From Myxococcales bacterium (GTDB lineage Bacteria > Myxococcota_A > Polyangia > Polyangiales > GCA-016699535), in contig CP064980.1 of assembly GCA_016699535.1 (NCBI GenBank), forward strand, positions 930,001-994,000: a DNA stretch of 64,000 nt. The letters are read 5' to 3'. Position 1 is the stretch's first letter. Each line of letters begins with the position of its first letter. The position numbers were made by a program, and so were the translations under genes. Shown here piece after piece: positions 35,625 through 44,548 of the stretch. The notes beneath the pieces are model-generated. The model saw nothing but the letters and a program-made list of their open reading frames with translations, had not been told where the DNA came from and searched no databases.

Positions 35625-37301
35625 TTACCGGTAAGGGTTATCATACAGCGCATTGCTGCTTGTTGTGCCCGGAGGCCGAGTGTCATCACCCGTTTTATTG
35701 CCTGATTTCTTCGACTGAACTGCTTCCTTGGCTTCAGTTTTAGCATCCTTAGCAATAACTTGCTTCGCATTCTTGACTCCTTGCGATACCGATTTAGAAC
35801 CACTGTTTGATTCGGGTTGGAGCACTTTGCGTTTCCCGTCGTCAGGCGTTTCATCAGTCACTGCTTTAGTAGCCAAATTATCAACCTCAGGGCTCTTTAG
35901 GGCATTGCCATGGTTGACGTTTCCTTCAACGCTCGTCGTAACGTTGCCCGGGCCCGCTGAGGCCTTGTCGTCTTCTGGAAGGGAAGTGCTTATTGATCGG
36001 GCAGCGTCAGGCTGGTCTGGTGTTGATCGAAAGATCATCAGAAAAGCGAGAGCGGCTAAAACTAGAGCGATACCAACGCTGCCTACCAAAGCCAGCTTGC
36101 GTAGTTTAGAGCGTCGCCAAGCTAACCCTGACATCCTTTGTGAACTCGCCGACAGCGCAGCTTCCGGACGCGTCGGTGTGTTGGAATCCGTTGCCCATGG
36201 ATCAATTCTTTCTCTTGAGGCCCGCATGACTTCCGACATTTCTCGGCGAATTGAGGCGGTCGTTTCCGATTCCCGCTCAAAAGACACAGGAAGCCGCTCG
36301 GAAGCCTCGCGAATAGCTTCATCGCGGCGCGCTAACAATTCTGGCGCGGTCTCCTTCACTTTTTGTGCAACCAAACGATGCGAGGCGAGCCCGCCAAAAT
36401 GCTTCGCTGCTTCTTCCAAAGCGATGGCAAAATCTTCAGCGGAAGCAAATCTTTCTTCAGGGTCACGCGCCAAAGCTTTGCTCACCACCTCATCCAAAGG
36501 TTTAAGTGCATTATCTATCTCCGAGACAAGCGGAATCTTTGCATTTAGTAGCTTTCCAATCTTTCCGCTGTTGGTATCCGAGTCGAACAGACGTTTCCCT
36601 GTCAGCATCTCCCAAAGTACAGTTCCCATTGAAAAAAGGTCAGAGCGTTGATCGACCTTGTGATCAAGCAAATACTCTGGTGCCGCGTAAGTAAGCTTTC
36701 CCTTAAAATCACCGATATTGGTTGTTGTGGTGAGTCTACTGTTGGCTTTTGCAATTCCAAAATCGCTAAGCTTCGCAACGCCATCAATATCGACCAAAAT
36801 ATTATGCGGAGAAACATCGCGGTGAATTAGACCCAAGGGTTGTCCTTCATCGTCACAAAGATTGTGAGCCGCATTGAGCCCTGCCAACGCATCGGAAACG
36901 ATACGCGAAACAATCGGAACGCTTAGTGGCTCATCCGTCGTTCTCTTTTTGGACAGGGTTCCAGCATGATGACCCTGGACATACTCCATCACAATAAAAT
37001 AGCCATGTGGTTGAGACACTGCGACATCAAGTATCGCAACCACATTACTATGGTGGATTTGAGATGCGATTCGAGCTTCATCGAGGAACATGCCAACAAA
37101 AGCCTCATCCTGAGTAAAACCTGCGTTCAGAAATTTGATTGCCACACGCCTAGAAAAGCCACCAGCGCCATGAGCGCGGGCTGCATACACCGTTCCCATG
37201 CCGCCCTGCGCAAGTGGGCATAGAAGTTGGTAGCGCCCAAGCCTTGTCCCACTGAGGTTAGCTTCGCCGAAAGATTTGGCAGTGGATTGCTCGGCCGCCA
37301 T
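35625..37301 (-). CDS. Hanks-type Ser/Thr protein kinase, membrane-anchored
   Basis: The 558-aa protein has an N-terminal kinase domain (about residues 20-300). It holds the P-loop LAQGGMGTVY (about 31-40), VAIKF (Lys about 56), a catalytic loop HRDVSPHNIL (about 160-169), DFG (about 180-182) and APE (about 207-209). A linker and one transmembrane helix (LALVGSVGIALVLAALAFLMIF, about 403-424) follow. The C-terminal region is Ser/Lys/Asp-rich without a clear fold. HRDVSPHN in place of HRDLKPxN is common in myxobacterial kinases. ATG 37301 shares its A with the TGA stop of the upstream gene (TGATG), so the two are translationally coupled. The target is unknown. Confidence 0.93.
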   Translation of the reverse strand: MAAEQSTAKSFGEANLSGTRLGRYQLLCPLAQGGMGTVYAARAHGAGGFSRRVAIKFLNAGFTQDEAFVGMFLDEARIASQIHHSNVVAILDVAVSQPHGYFIVMEYVQGHHAGTLSKKRTTDEPLSVPIVSRIVSDALAGLNAAHNLCDDEGQPLGLIHRDVSPHNILVDIDGVAKLSDFGIAKANSRLTTTTNIGDFKGKLTYAAPEYLLDHKVDQRSDLFSMGTVLWEMLTGKRLFDSDTNSGKIGKLLNAKIPLVSEIDNALKPLDEVVSKALARDPEERFASAEDFAIALEEAAKHFGGLASHRLVAQKVKETAPELLARRDEAIREASERLPVSFERESETTASIRREMSEVMRASRERIDPWATDSNTPTRPEAALSASSQRMSGLAWRRSKLRKLALVGSVGIALVLAALAFLMIFRSTPDQPDAARSISTSLPEDDKASAGPGNVTTSVEGNVNHGNALKSPEVDNLATKAVTDETPDDGKRKVLQPESNSGSKSVSQGVKNAKQVIAKDAKTEAKEAVQSKKSGNKTGDDTRPPGTTSSNALYDNPYR

Positions 37302-38278
37302 CACAAGGACCCTTGGTAGTTGAGTCCAACAGCGTGATCGCTTAGCGCCACGTTGAGTCCCTTGTCACCGTCCGACCAATCCGTAAAAAACAGAGCCACA
37401 GTGGCCGTCGCAAGGACGCTCAGCGCTGTTGCGCCTATGAATAAACTAGTACGCAGTTCTTTACTTTGGTCTTTATCGAGGGCCTCTGCAGTTGGGTTGT
37501 TCTCGTAATCATCGATACCCGCGAGCATATCCATCCCTGACCAGATGGTGAGACCGAGCAAAATAGAACTTAGCCCGATGCCCGTATAGACAAACAGGGG
37601 GCTTAGACCCTCTTGCTTGGGTTCCGAGGCTTTTTCCCCTGATGCAGGTTTTAGAGTTGTTTGTAGATTGCTATCTTCGTCAACTGTTTCACTTTGAGCG
37701 GGGGCTTGCAGCTCCACATCGAGGACCTCCTGCGGCTTCAGGGAAAGTCGCCTTTTCACCACGCCCGATGAAAACTCAGCTGACACTAAAATTTCTTGTT
37801 CGGGTAGAACAAAAAATTCACGTTGCTCAACCAAACGGTCGTTGACCAGCAAGGTGCAGGCCTCACACCTTGCACGAATTTTTCCGAGCTCATCTTCAGC
37901 ACGCTTAAGAGTGGGCATCCCAACATCAACGCTTGCTGGATGCATTGGAAACTTTTCCAGTAGAAGCAAAGCGCGATTGGCAGCTGCTGGTAGATCTGAG
38001 GTCGCGAGATAAGCTCTTATGGACTGTCCTAAAGCTATGGCTGATGGCCAAAGACGGTAAGCCGTATCAAACCATCGCGCCGCAACTTCGTAGTTTTCTG
38101 CTAAAAACGCCGCTGCTCCCGCGTCATACGCTTCGGCAGCGCCCTTTCGTCTCTCAAGCGAAGCGTCGTTTGTTTGCGCACAAGCCACGGCAATCAAGGC
38201 GGGACTCCCGCTTAGCGCGTAAAAGATACAAAAGCAGCATGTAGCGAACTTTATCGCACTCCGGGATCGCGTTTTCAT
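37301..38278 (-). CDS. Signal-peptide protein with TPR-like and PEGA-like regions, coupled to the kinase
   Basis: The 325-aa protein has a signal peptide (KFATCCFCIFYALSGSPALIAVACAQ). A helical TPR-like region follows (about residues 45-120, AYDAGAAAFLAENYEVAARWFDTAYRL, then NRALLLLEKFP). A short PEGA-like beta stretch (CTLLVNDRLVEQREFFVLPEQEILVSAEF) comes next, and two transmembrane helices near the C-terminus (LFVYTGIGLSSILLGLTIWSG and LFIGATALSVLATATVALFF) complete it. Proteins with this TPR-PEGA-two-helix layout often precede kinases in Myxococcota and are thought to be sensors or assembly partners. AAAGGA lies unusually close to the ATG, so the exact start is uncertain. Confidence 0.72.
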   Translation of the reverse strand: MKTRSRSAIKFATCCFCIFYALSGSPALIAVACAQTNDASLERRKGAAEAYDAGAAAFLAENYEVAARWFDTAYRLWPSAIALGQSIRAYLATSDLPAAANRALLLLEKFPMHPASVDVGMPTLKRAEDELGKIRARCEACTLLVNDRLVEQREFFVLPEQEILVSAEFSSGVVKRRLSLKPQEVLDVELQAPAQSETVDEDSNLQTTLKPASGEKASEPKQEGLSPLFVYTGIGLSSILLGLTIWSGMDMLAGIDDYENNPTAEALDKDQSKELRTSLFIGATALSVLATATVALFFTDWSDGDKGLNVALSDHAVGLNYQGSL

Positions 38279-38596
38279 TCCTTTATCAAGTGTACCACGT
38301 GCCTCGCCCGGCTCAAAAAGCCTGTTTACAAACAAGCGCAGATAAGTCGGAACAAGACACCACACAGTCCCACACCAGCTCTTCAAACAAGCCACATATC
38401 AACAACGGATGAAAAACAAGTTCCATTAATCAGCCGCGTTTAGCTGTGTGGGTTGAGTCAAGACAATAGCCCACACGCAAGTTGCATCCGTCCCCCGATC
38501 ATGCAGGTAGCAAGACAGCACTTGTGATGTTGGGTTTCGGTCATTTTGTTATTCAACCGAGGGATCCTGAGTATCCGTCCCTTGGTTTTTATTTAT
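38279..38596. other. Intergenic region with hairpin and dispersed 18-base motif
   Basis: AACCGAGGGA (38555-38564) pairs with TCCCTTGGTT (38578-38587), one G-T wobble, and a T5 run follows on the + strand. Inside is ATCCTGAGTATCCGTCCC (38564-38581), which recurs as an exact reverse complement at 44937-44954 and as a 15/18 copy at 46966-46983. The remaining sequence holds no supported gene. Confidence 0.5.
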
Positions 38597-39121
38597 CTAT
38601 TTAGCAGTGGTGCAATGGCCGTTTCTGCAGCTGCCGGCAGGACACTCTTTGTTGCTGTAGCATTTGCCGCCTGCAGTGGTGCACATGCCGCTGCGGCAAA
38701 CACCGCCCGCGCACTCTTTGTTGCTGTAACACTTGCCGCCAGCGGTCGTGCACTGTCCACTCCTACAACTGCCAGCAGGACACTCTTTGTTGCTGTAACA
38801 CTTACCGCCCGCAGTGGTGCACAGCCCCGAACGACACACACCGCCGCCGCACTCTTTGTTGCTGTAACACTTACCACCTGCAGTCGTGCATGTCCCGCTT
38901 CGACACACACCGCCAGGACATTCCCGATTGCTGTAACACTTACCGCCTGCAGTGGTGCACAGTCCCGATCGACACACGCCCCCGCCGCACTCCCGATTGC
39001 TATGACAGCGCCCAGCATTGCTTTGCCCAAGTGCAAAAACAGCCGCAACTACAAACAAGAGCACAAACAACAAAGCCGTCTTTACAACTAAGCGCACTAA
39101 ACCAAGCCTAGCACGCGACAA
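38597..39121 (-). CDS. Secreted Cys-rich protein with six 23-aa repeats
   Basis: The 174-aa protein has a signal or anchor helix (ALLFVLLFVVAAVFALG) followed by six nearly identical 23-residue units GGKCYSNKECxxGxCRxGxCTTA. Each unit has four Cys, expected to form two disulfides, so the mature product is a chain of small knots. The closest general type is an EB-module or EGF-like stack, but no exact family is named. The start is TTG here; GTG at 39097 or another non-ATG codon is possible because no ATG precedes the helix. A fragment of a related gene lies at 40901. The near-identical DNA units also create a false antisense frame. Confidence 0.6.
   Translation of the reverse strand: MSRARLGLVRLVVKTALLFVLLFVVAAVFALGQSNAGRCHSNRECGGGVCRSGLCTTAGGKCYSNRECPGGVCRSGTCTTAGGKCYSNKECGGGVCRSGLCTTAGGKCYSNKECPAGSCRSGQCTTAGGKCYSNKECAGGVCRSGMCTTAGGKCYSNKECPAGSCRNGHCTTAK
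38603..39016 (-). repeat. Six tandem 69-bp coding repeats
   Basis: Each unit encodes 23 aa and keeps the reading frame. The units differ at only a few third positions and at the two variable residues of the GxCRxGxC loop. Such arrays vary in copy number by slippage or recombination. Confidence 0.85.
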
Positions 39122-39125
39122 CCCA

Positions 39126-39330
39126 TCCCGCTTTGCCCTCTTCGCACACGGTACTCACTACTATAAGGACGAGAGGCTAGAGACGGCATGGCAGAAATGG
39201 CATGGAAAGTATTGTAAAAGAGACGGAAATGGCATTAAAAATGCTTAAAACAAGACATGAATGTCATTAAAAGTGCTTATAAAGCGACATCTTTGGCAAT
39301 GCCATGGATTTGAAGGCGCTAAGATTAGTG
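39126..39330. repeat. Dispersed repeat, copy B
   Basis: The blocks CTACTATAAGGA, GAGGCTAGAG, GGCATGGCAGA..GGCATG, AAAATGCT(T/C)AAAACAAGACATG, TTGGCAATG and TTTGA(A/G)GGC(A/G)CTAAG occur in the same order at 45395-45550. Copy B has extra bases between them. It lies directly before an IS110-type transposase fragment. Confidence 0.6.
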
Positions 39331-39599
39331 TTGAAGATAAGTTGTCTACATGCAGCGCTTCGACACCTTTTCACGATATTGTTCAGCGGCTTTGGAATCT
39401 GTGCCATGTGCTGCGCGACTTAGCCAAGCTGGTCGAGTCCATCGATGCGCTTGATTGGTATTCGGCCAAAAGCAAACGACTCATCGCAGCAGGAAAGCCA
39501 CCCAAAGTGGCTATCACAGCAGCGTCCCGCAAACTGTTTTGCATCGTCAATGCCATGCTGCGGGATGACTGTTCTTTTCGGACTATGCCTGCAGACTAA
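39261..39599 (+). pseudogene. IS110-family transposase C-terminal remnant
   Basis: The open frame of 112 aa contains, near its end, SKRLIAAGKPPKVAITAASRKLFCIVNAMLRD. This matches the C-terminus of IS110 (IS116/IS902) transposases, where KPxKVAxxAxxRKLLxxLNAxLR is standard. The catalytic N-terminal DEDD domain and the central IS116 domain are missing, and no further frame continues upstream. The first part (through about residue 55) matches no transposase feature, so the insertion has been truncated. It is not expected to be active. Confidence 0.65.
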
Positions 39600-39783
39600 C
39601 ATCTTTCCTTAAGACGTTTGCTGACACCTTTCTCATCAGCACGGCCTCGCGTTGAGGGCAGCGATTCGCTGGTGCTGAGGACTGACCCCATCGCAATTCA
39701 ATAGTTCAAGAAACATTAGTCAGTAAAATCAGCAGGAAAAATTGGTCTGATCCTTGCAACAACTCTCAGGCAAGGAGTCTTCC

Positions 39784-40656
39784 ATGCCCAAATCCTTTTT
39801 TTCATTTCCACTCATTGTCATTCTTTGTATGACGTTGTCCTTCAATGTGAGTTGTGCTTCAGAAACACAAGAAGCCGCCATCGAAATGAGTGACGATGCT
39901 TTTACAGCCGAAGCGGGCAATTTCATTCAGGTACTCCGTGACGCAGTGGTTGCACTTGGGATTGCAATTGTTGCAGAAGTCTTAGTGGCAGCATGGATCA
40001 TTACTGTCCCAACTGCGCTTTACCTGGAAACAGATTTACCTGAAAAAAACTGGACGACCTTGCAACAACTCGCCTTCATCCAACACGTATGGATGACGCA
40101 ACCACACGCTGTCTATCAGGCGTTTGCCGAGCAAGCCACCTTAATACTACAGACCTTCTTGGCCAATGCATCAGCAGCACTTAACCCGCCCATGCTTGAT
40201 ACGGTCCTTGCTGCCTCTGTGGACACGAGCGGTTACGAGACTCCCGAAAATCTAACCGTCGACTACTTTGTTAGCCTCGGTATCACCGAGCCTAACGTTT
40301 GCCTATCCACTTGCATTACCGACGACGGACGGCTTGCAGGTTTCCGACAAGATGTGGCCCCCGAAGACCGCTTCCGTGCAGCCTATGGTCTTGGCGTTGG
40401 GCCCACTCTGGATATTGCCCATGCCATGTCACGCGTACAACTGGTACTTGCCGTGGCAGCGGGCAGTGGCTACAGCCGGATTCGACAAGCAGCCGCAACC
40501 ACAATCGATATCCTGGTGCGCATGGCAACTATCGAGAACAACTACACGGGACTTTCTCAAAGGCTTGCAGAACAGGGAACGCTTGGTGGTTTTCGGAGCA
40601 GCGTGTCCCAGTGCCCTCATATTCAAACCGAATGCTTTAGCCCATCGAGCAACTAG
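39784..40656 (+). CDS. Lipoprotein of unknown function
   Basis: The 290-aa lipoprotein has the signal peptide MPKSFFSFPLIVILCMTLSFNVSC. An acidic stretch (ETQEAAIEMSDDAFTAEAG) is followed by a hydrophobic helix (VVALGIAIVAEVLVAAWIITV). A helical domain then runs to the end with Cys at the VCLSTCITDDG and SQCPHIQTECFS positions. AAGGAG six bases upstream fixes the ATG. No family is recognised. The lipobox-then-helix layout is similar to the 347-aa lipoprotein at 19772, though I see no sequence match. Confidence 0.6.
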   Translation: MPKSFFSFPLIVILCMTLSFNVSCASETQEAAIEMSDDAFTAEAGNFIQVLRDAVVALGIAIVAEVLVAAWIITVPTALYLETDLPEKNWTTLQQLAFIQHVWMTQPHAVYQAFAEQATLILQTFLANASAALNPPMLDTVLAASVDTSGYETPENLTVDYFVSLGITEPNVCLSTCITDDGRLAGFRQDVAPEDRFRAAYGLGVGPTLDIAHAMSRVQLVLAVAAGSGYSRIRQAAATTIDILVRMATIENNYTGLSQRLAEQGTLGGFRSSVSQCPHIQTECFSPSSN

Positions 40657-40695
40657 CGTTTTCTGCAACCCAGTGCTCTAGCGAGGAAGCCTGGT

Positions 40696-40796
40696 AGGGT
40701 GTCAGGTCGCTTCATGTAGACACTTTCTGAGAAAATGCATCGATAAGATGGGCATACCCTGAACGCTGTTGTCTACATGAAGCGACCTGACACCCT
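40696..40796. mobile_element. Perfect 27-bp inverted-repeat element (MITE- or REP-like)
   Basis: The arms at 40696-40722 and 40770-40796 are exact reverse complements of each other (they begin AGGGTGTCAGGTCGC) around a 47-base centre. The element ends in CAGG/CCTG-type motifs and is too short to encode a transposase. It could be a non-autonomous element mobilised by a REP-associated transposase, an insulator hairpin, or a recombination site. No matching direct repeats were found at the ends. Confidence 0.6.
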
Positions 40797-40900
40797 TGTG
40801 AAAGAGTAGCGTTCGGAGTTCCAGGGACAGCACACTCAACTTGTTCACTAGAGTGTAAGATTGATTGGATTTGCGTAAGGCGTTCCCAGAACCGCCTGAT

Positions 40901-40936
40901 CTATTTAGCTGTGGTGCACAGTCCCGAACGACACGA
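40901..40936 (-). pseudogene. Fragment of a Cys-rich repeat gene
   Basis: The minus-strand end SCRSGLCTTAK plus stop matches the final half-unit and stop of the six-repeat Cys-rich gene 1.9 kb away. The DNA match covers about 30 bases (GTGGTGCACAGTCCCGA..CGACAC). The upstream part of the copy is gone. Confidence 0.5.
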
Positions 40937-40990
40937 CCAGGCAAAAATAGTACCTTTACAGGATAGAGTAACTACGCTTAGGGTGGCGGC

Positions 40991-42519
40991 ATGCAAAGCA
41001 GAAACAGCGTGAAGTCGATAGCCCAGATAAAGACTTTTTTTAAGTTGGAAAGCAGGTTCCACGCACAAGTCGCATTGCTCTTTGTCGTGGCATGCGGGGG
41101 CAACACGCAATGCCCAGATGGTTTTGTCAATGTGGGTAGCAGCTGTGCTCAAGAATCGGAATACACAAGTGATCTGGTTTGTCCGGTGGGCGCGGAGTGC
41201 GGAGCTTGCGATCCAAAATGTGACGAAGGCTACGCTTGCTCGCCTTCCACCAATCAATGCGTCGCGCTTAACTCAACATGGGAGTCCGAAAGCCTCGGAA
41301 CTGTTTACGGGTCCGCACTTGATTCAATGGGTAATGGCTATATTGCGGGTTCGTTCAATTACGTTGCACTTGATGACACCAGTGGAGAGTCCGATATCGC
41401 TATAGCTTTCGATGAGACAGGCTCGATTCGATGGAAGCTTAGTGTGAGCGGTAGTAGGGTCTGGCCAAATGGCAGTATCACTTTGGCAAACGACATCATT
41501 GCAGATGAGAGCAATGGACTTGTGTACATAACCGGTGTTTACAGCGGTGAAAATGTAGACTTTAGAACAACAACGAACGATGTGTATCTAACACCAAGCA
41601 CTCCGAATGGCACTCAACCTACGGAAGATATATTCGTTGCTTGTTTGGCTGCAACGACGGGACAACTCCAATGGTTTAGTACCTACGGAACAGAGCTGTC
41701 GGATCGTGGAAGCAAACTAGCGCTGGACTCATCGGGAAATCTCTTTTTACTCGGTTTGTTTGAAGGAACGATGACGATGAACGATGTGAGCATTACTTCA
41801 CCGGTGTCCGATCCCGATATCTATGGGCCACGTCCTTTTTTGGCTAGCTTCGATTCGTCTGGAAAAGTCATTGATGCAAAAGCCTTTCTAGGAGGAACGC
41901 AATTCTCATCTTACGCTTTATCTGTCGATGAAAGCGAGCAAATCTACCTATTGGGACGAGGCTACGAAAAAGCCGTGTTTGAAAACATTGACATTGATAT
42001 TGGATCAGAATCGTTTGGAAGTTATATAGTCAATTCAGCGAAACCTTCACGCCCTTGTGGAGTCGATCGTTTGAAAATGAGTATTTGCAAAACGCGATTC
42101 ACGATGCCGACAACATTTTCATTTTAGGAAATAGATACAACTCTTTGTTTGCTACGGCGCTCAAATCCATCGATGGAAGTGATGTGTGGTTTCGTTCTAT
42201 CGAAGCAACCTATGGCATTGGTAGCGATCTAGCATGGTATACCGACGATATATTAATCCTTTCCGGAACCTTTGATGGTGCGCTTTATTTTGACCCGCAA
42301 AAGCCTCTTCAAAGCGATGGACTGAGTGTGTTTGTCAGTGCGTTGAGCACTAGCGATGGAAGTGGACTCTGGACTCAAAGCTTATCTTTTGAAGACAAGC
42401 AAAGCTACGCAGGCTTGCTCAATGTAGCAGCAGACACGAGTGTTCGCTTAATTGGATACACTCGCACAAGCAGTCTCGAGACGTCGACCTTTGTTGCCGA
42501 GGTGAGTTATGCGCAGTAA
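40991..42519 (+). CDS. Beta-propeller (SBBP/NHL-like) lipoprotein, frameshifted
   Basis: The reading frame begins MQSRNSVKSIAQIKTF and has a lipobox near FVVA-C. A CPDGFVNVGSSC stub follows the anchor, then SBBP-type repeats (DSMGNGYIAGSF..., SGNLFLLGLFEGTM..., SEQIYLLGR...). The frame is lost near 42032: one extra A in the GTCAATTC stretch would restore a single protein through LWSRSFENEYLQNAIHDADNIF to the stop at 42519. With the repair the protein is about 509 aa and complete. The 3' end overlaps the next gene's ATG by 11 bases, and the next gene is a paralog. It may be a sequencing error or a real inactivation. Confidence 0.7.
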
Positions 42520-44137
42520 AACTATTTTTGCAGAAGTGTTGCTGCTCTTGTGGCTGCTGACTCTGAGCTGTGAGCAATCGCAAAGCCCTGCTGCCACGGC
42601 GGAGCATTGCAGCTGTCCTGAGCTAGCCAACACGCAAGCCTACTGCGACGATGATGGAGCATGCTCTTACACATGCCAAGAGGCTTACGTCGATTGCGAC
42701 GGTGATCTTAGCCAGATTGCTTCCAATGGTTGTGAAAAGCATTTGTTGCTGCCTTCTGCATGTGGCAGCTGTGATATGCAGTGTGGGGAGCAACAATACT
42801 GTCTTGATAGCACTGGATCCTGCCAGGCCCTCAGGACCGTTTGGGCCAATGCTTACGGCGGTGTTTCAACGGATATTGCTGCAGACTTGGCAATCGATGC
42901 AGATCAGAACATTTATGTCACTGGAGCGTATTACTCTTCTTCTTCAGATAATCCGGCATTCTACGGTGGAGATAGTCTTCCAAAGTTAGAAGGTCTTGGT
43001 GTTTTTGCGGCTAGCTACGATAGCAATGGTGCTCACCGCTGGTCGATCGGTCTTGGAGGTGGTGGTAGCAGTATATTAAGCACCTTAGCTCTGGATGCTT
43101 CTGGCTTTATATATATCGGTGGAGCATTCAGAGGATACAATATGCCCTTTGACTCTTTGAGTTTATCAAGCACGGTGGATAGCGATGGTAATTATACGCA
43201 AGACTTCTTTGTGGCCAAGCTTGATGCAAACACTGGACAAATTGTGTGGGTAAAGGGCTTTGGTGGGCCGAGCTATGTAGATCGCGTTTTCGCACTAGCT
43301 ATAGACGAGTCTGGAAATTGCATTGTTGAAGGTAAATTTTATGAAACGATTCAATTTGGCCCAGAGGCTCCCTTGCTACAGAGTGCTCAAGATGAAGAAG
43401 GAAACCCCACCGAGGAACTCGTTGTGGCCAAACTTGATGGGGATGGAAATCACCTGTGGTCTAAAGCCTTTCCTTTAAACGGTGGCTATCAGAACAGAGC
43501 ACTTGCCATCTACCGCAATGAGCTCGTGATCGCTGCCGGAGCGTTTGATAAGACAGTTAAGCTTTCTGAAAACATCGAACTAAAAAACAAAGGCGACAGT
43601 GACGTATTCATCATGGCGCTTGATTTGAACTCCGGAGAGCTTCAATGGGCCAACAGCTACGGTGGCGGCTATAGCGATGATGCAAACAGTATCGCTATAA
43701 ACGACGATTCTGTATTCATGGCTGGCCGCCGATCTTTTTCACGCGCCTTCGTTGGAGCATGGAGCCTAAAAGATGGTGCTCAACAATGGATAAAACTAAG
43801 TCGTGGCGGACTTGCTAGCGCCACCGGCGTGGCCATCGGCCCAAGCGCCGACCTCTATGTCACTGGTACATTTCAAGCCCCCATTACTTTTGGCACAGGT
43901 ATGCAGGTCGACAAAGACACAACTGGCATGTTTGTTTACCGATTGAGCCCTGACGGTCTGGGCCGCTGGATTTATAGCTTTGGCACCGGTAGTTCTTATG
44001 CGATCTCCGCCGATGAAGATGGCGCCATCACTGTCGTGGGGACTTTTAACGACCGCTATGATTTTGGAACCGGGTCAATCGGTAGTGAAAACGAAACCTA
44101 CAATGTACACAGTCTTGTTCTTCGTATGAATGAGTAG
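42509..44137 (+). CDS. Beta-propeller (SBBP-repeat) lipoprotein
   Basis: The 542-aa lipoprotein has the signal MRSKTIFAEVLLLLWLLTLSC. A Cys-rich N-terminal region follows (about residues 30-105, CSCPELANTQAYCDDDGACSYTC... and C..CDMQCGEQQYC), probably disulfide-bonded. About eight repeats of the type WxxxxGGxxxDxAxxLAxDxxxNIYVTGxYxxxxxFGxxxLxxxGxxDxFVAxLDxxG then occur, the SBBP/beta-propeller pattern. The ATG lies inside the end of the preceding gene (overlap of 11 bases), so the two paralogs are probably co-translated. Adhesion or carbohydrate binding is an inference only. Confidence 0.88.
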   Translation: MRSKTIFAEVLLLLWLLTLSCEQSQSPAATAEHCSCPELANTQAYCDDDGACSYTCQEAYVDCDGDLSQIASNGCEKHLLLPSACGSCDMQCGEQQYCLDSTGSCQALRTVWANAYGGVSTDIAADLAIDADQNIYVTGAYYSSSSDNPAFYGGDSLPKLEGLGVFAASYDSNGAHRWSIGLGGGGSSILSTLALDASGFIYIGGAFRGYNMPFDSLSLSSTVDSDGNYTQDFFVAKLDANTGQIVWVKGFGGPSYVDRVFALAIDESGNCIVEGKFYETIQFGPEAPLLQSAQDEEGNPTEELVVAKLDGDGNHLWSKAFPLNGGYQNRALAIYRNELVIAAGAFDKTVKLSENIELKNKGDSDVFIMALDLNSGELQWANSYGGGYSDDANSIAINDDSVFMAGRRSFSRAFVGAWSLKDGAQQWIKLSRGGLASATGVAIGPSADLYVTGTFQAPITFGTGMQVDKDTTGMFVYRLSPDGLGRWIYSFGTGSSYAISADEDGAITVVGTFNDRYDFGTGSIGSENETYNVHSLVLRMNE

Positions 44138-44263
44138 ATAGGCAACGCAGAACAACGTTTATTTAAATGGCATTGAGATCGGGGACATCTCTGAACAATA
44201 TCGTGGGTGGTGGCATCGGTGCGGTGATGCTACCCGTATGCCGCTCGATTGTGAATGCTTAAG

Positions 44264-44548
44264 CTATTTCAAAGGGCAAATGCTTTTGATTCGATCGAGG
44301 TCTTTGTAGACCTCACGACCATGTGCGATGCGCAAGACAAGCACCATAATTGTGGTGTCGCTGATATCGTAAACGATGCGGTAGTCTCCCTTTCTTATCT
44401 TGTAGAAAGGATAACCCGTCAGACGTTCTCTCGGAGGTTCATTTGCAAGCTTGTCGATTTCCTCGCTCACTTTTTTTTGAACTGGTTTATCGAGCTTTCG
44501 ATATTCCTTGGCTGCTGCGGGCGCAATCTCGATCGTGTATTGGGCCAT
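44264..44548 (-). CDS. RelE/ParE-superfamily toxin
   Basis: The 94-aa protein shows the RelE fold signature: an N-terminal IEIAPAAAKEYRKLDKPVQKKVSEEIDKL helix pair, then GYPFYKIRKGDYRIVYDISDTTIMVLVLRIAHGREVY. The basic YKIRKGDYRIVY strand and the HGREVY end are the conserved ribosome-contact features of RelE/YoeB-type mRNA endonucleases. Its ATG directly follows the antitoxin stop (TAG-ATG), so the two are translationally coupled. The antitoxin lies upstream, the usual order for Phd/YefM pairs. Confidence 0.92.
   Translation of the reverse strand: MAQYTIEIAPAAAKEYRKLDKPVQKKVSEEIDKLANEPPRERLTGYPFYKIRKGDYRIVYDISDTTIMVLVLRIAHGREVYKDLDRIKSICPLK

Larger units (their letters stand above)
40657..40990. 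other. Accessory intergenic region with inverted-repeat element and gene fragment
   Basis: This 334-base gap holds a perfect 27-bp inverted repeat (40696-40796) and a short remnant of the Cys-rich repeat gene (40901-40936). No intact gene or promoter is seen. Confidence 0.6.

Noticed and set aside
38603..39016. CRISPR-like regularly spaced repeats
   Set aside because: Units are contiguous 69-bp coding repeats in frame, with no unique spacers.
38593..39048. 151-aa alternative frame over the Cys-rich repeats
   Set aside because: It is periodic only because the DNA is; the other frame has a signal helix and the expected Cys spacing.
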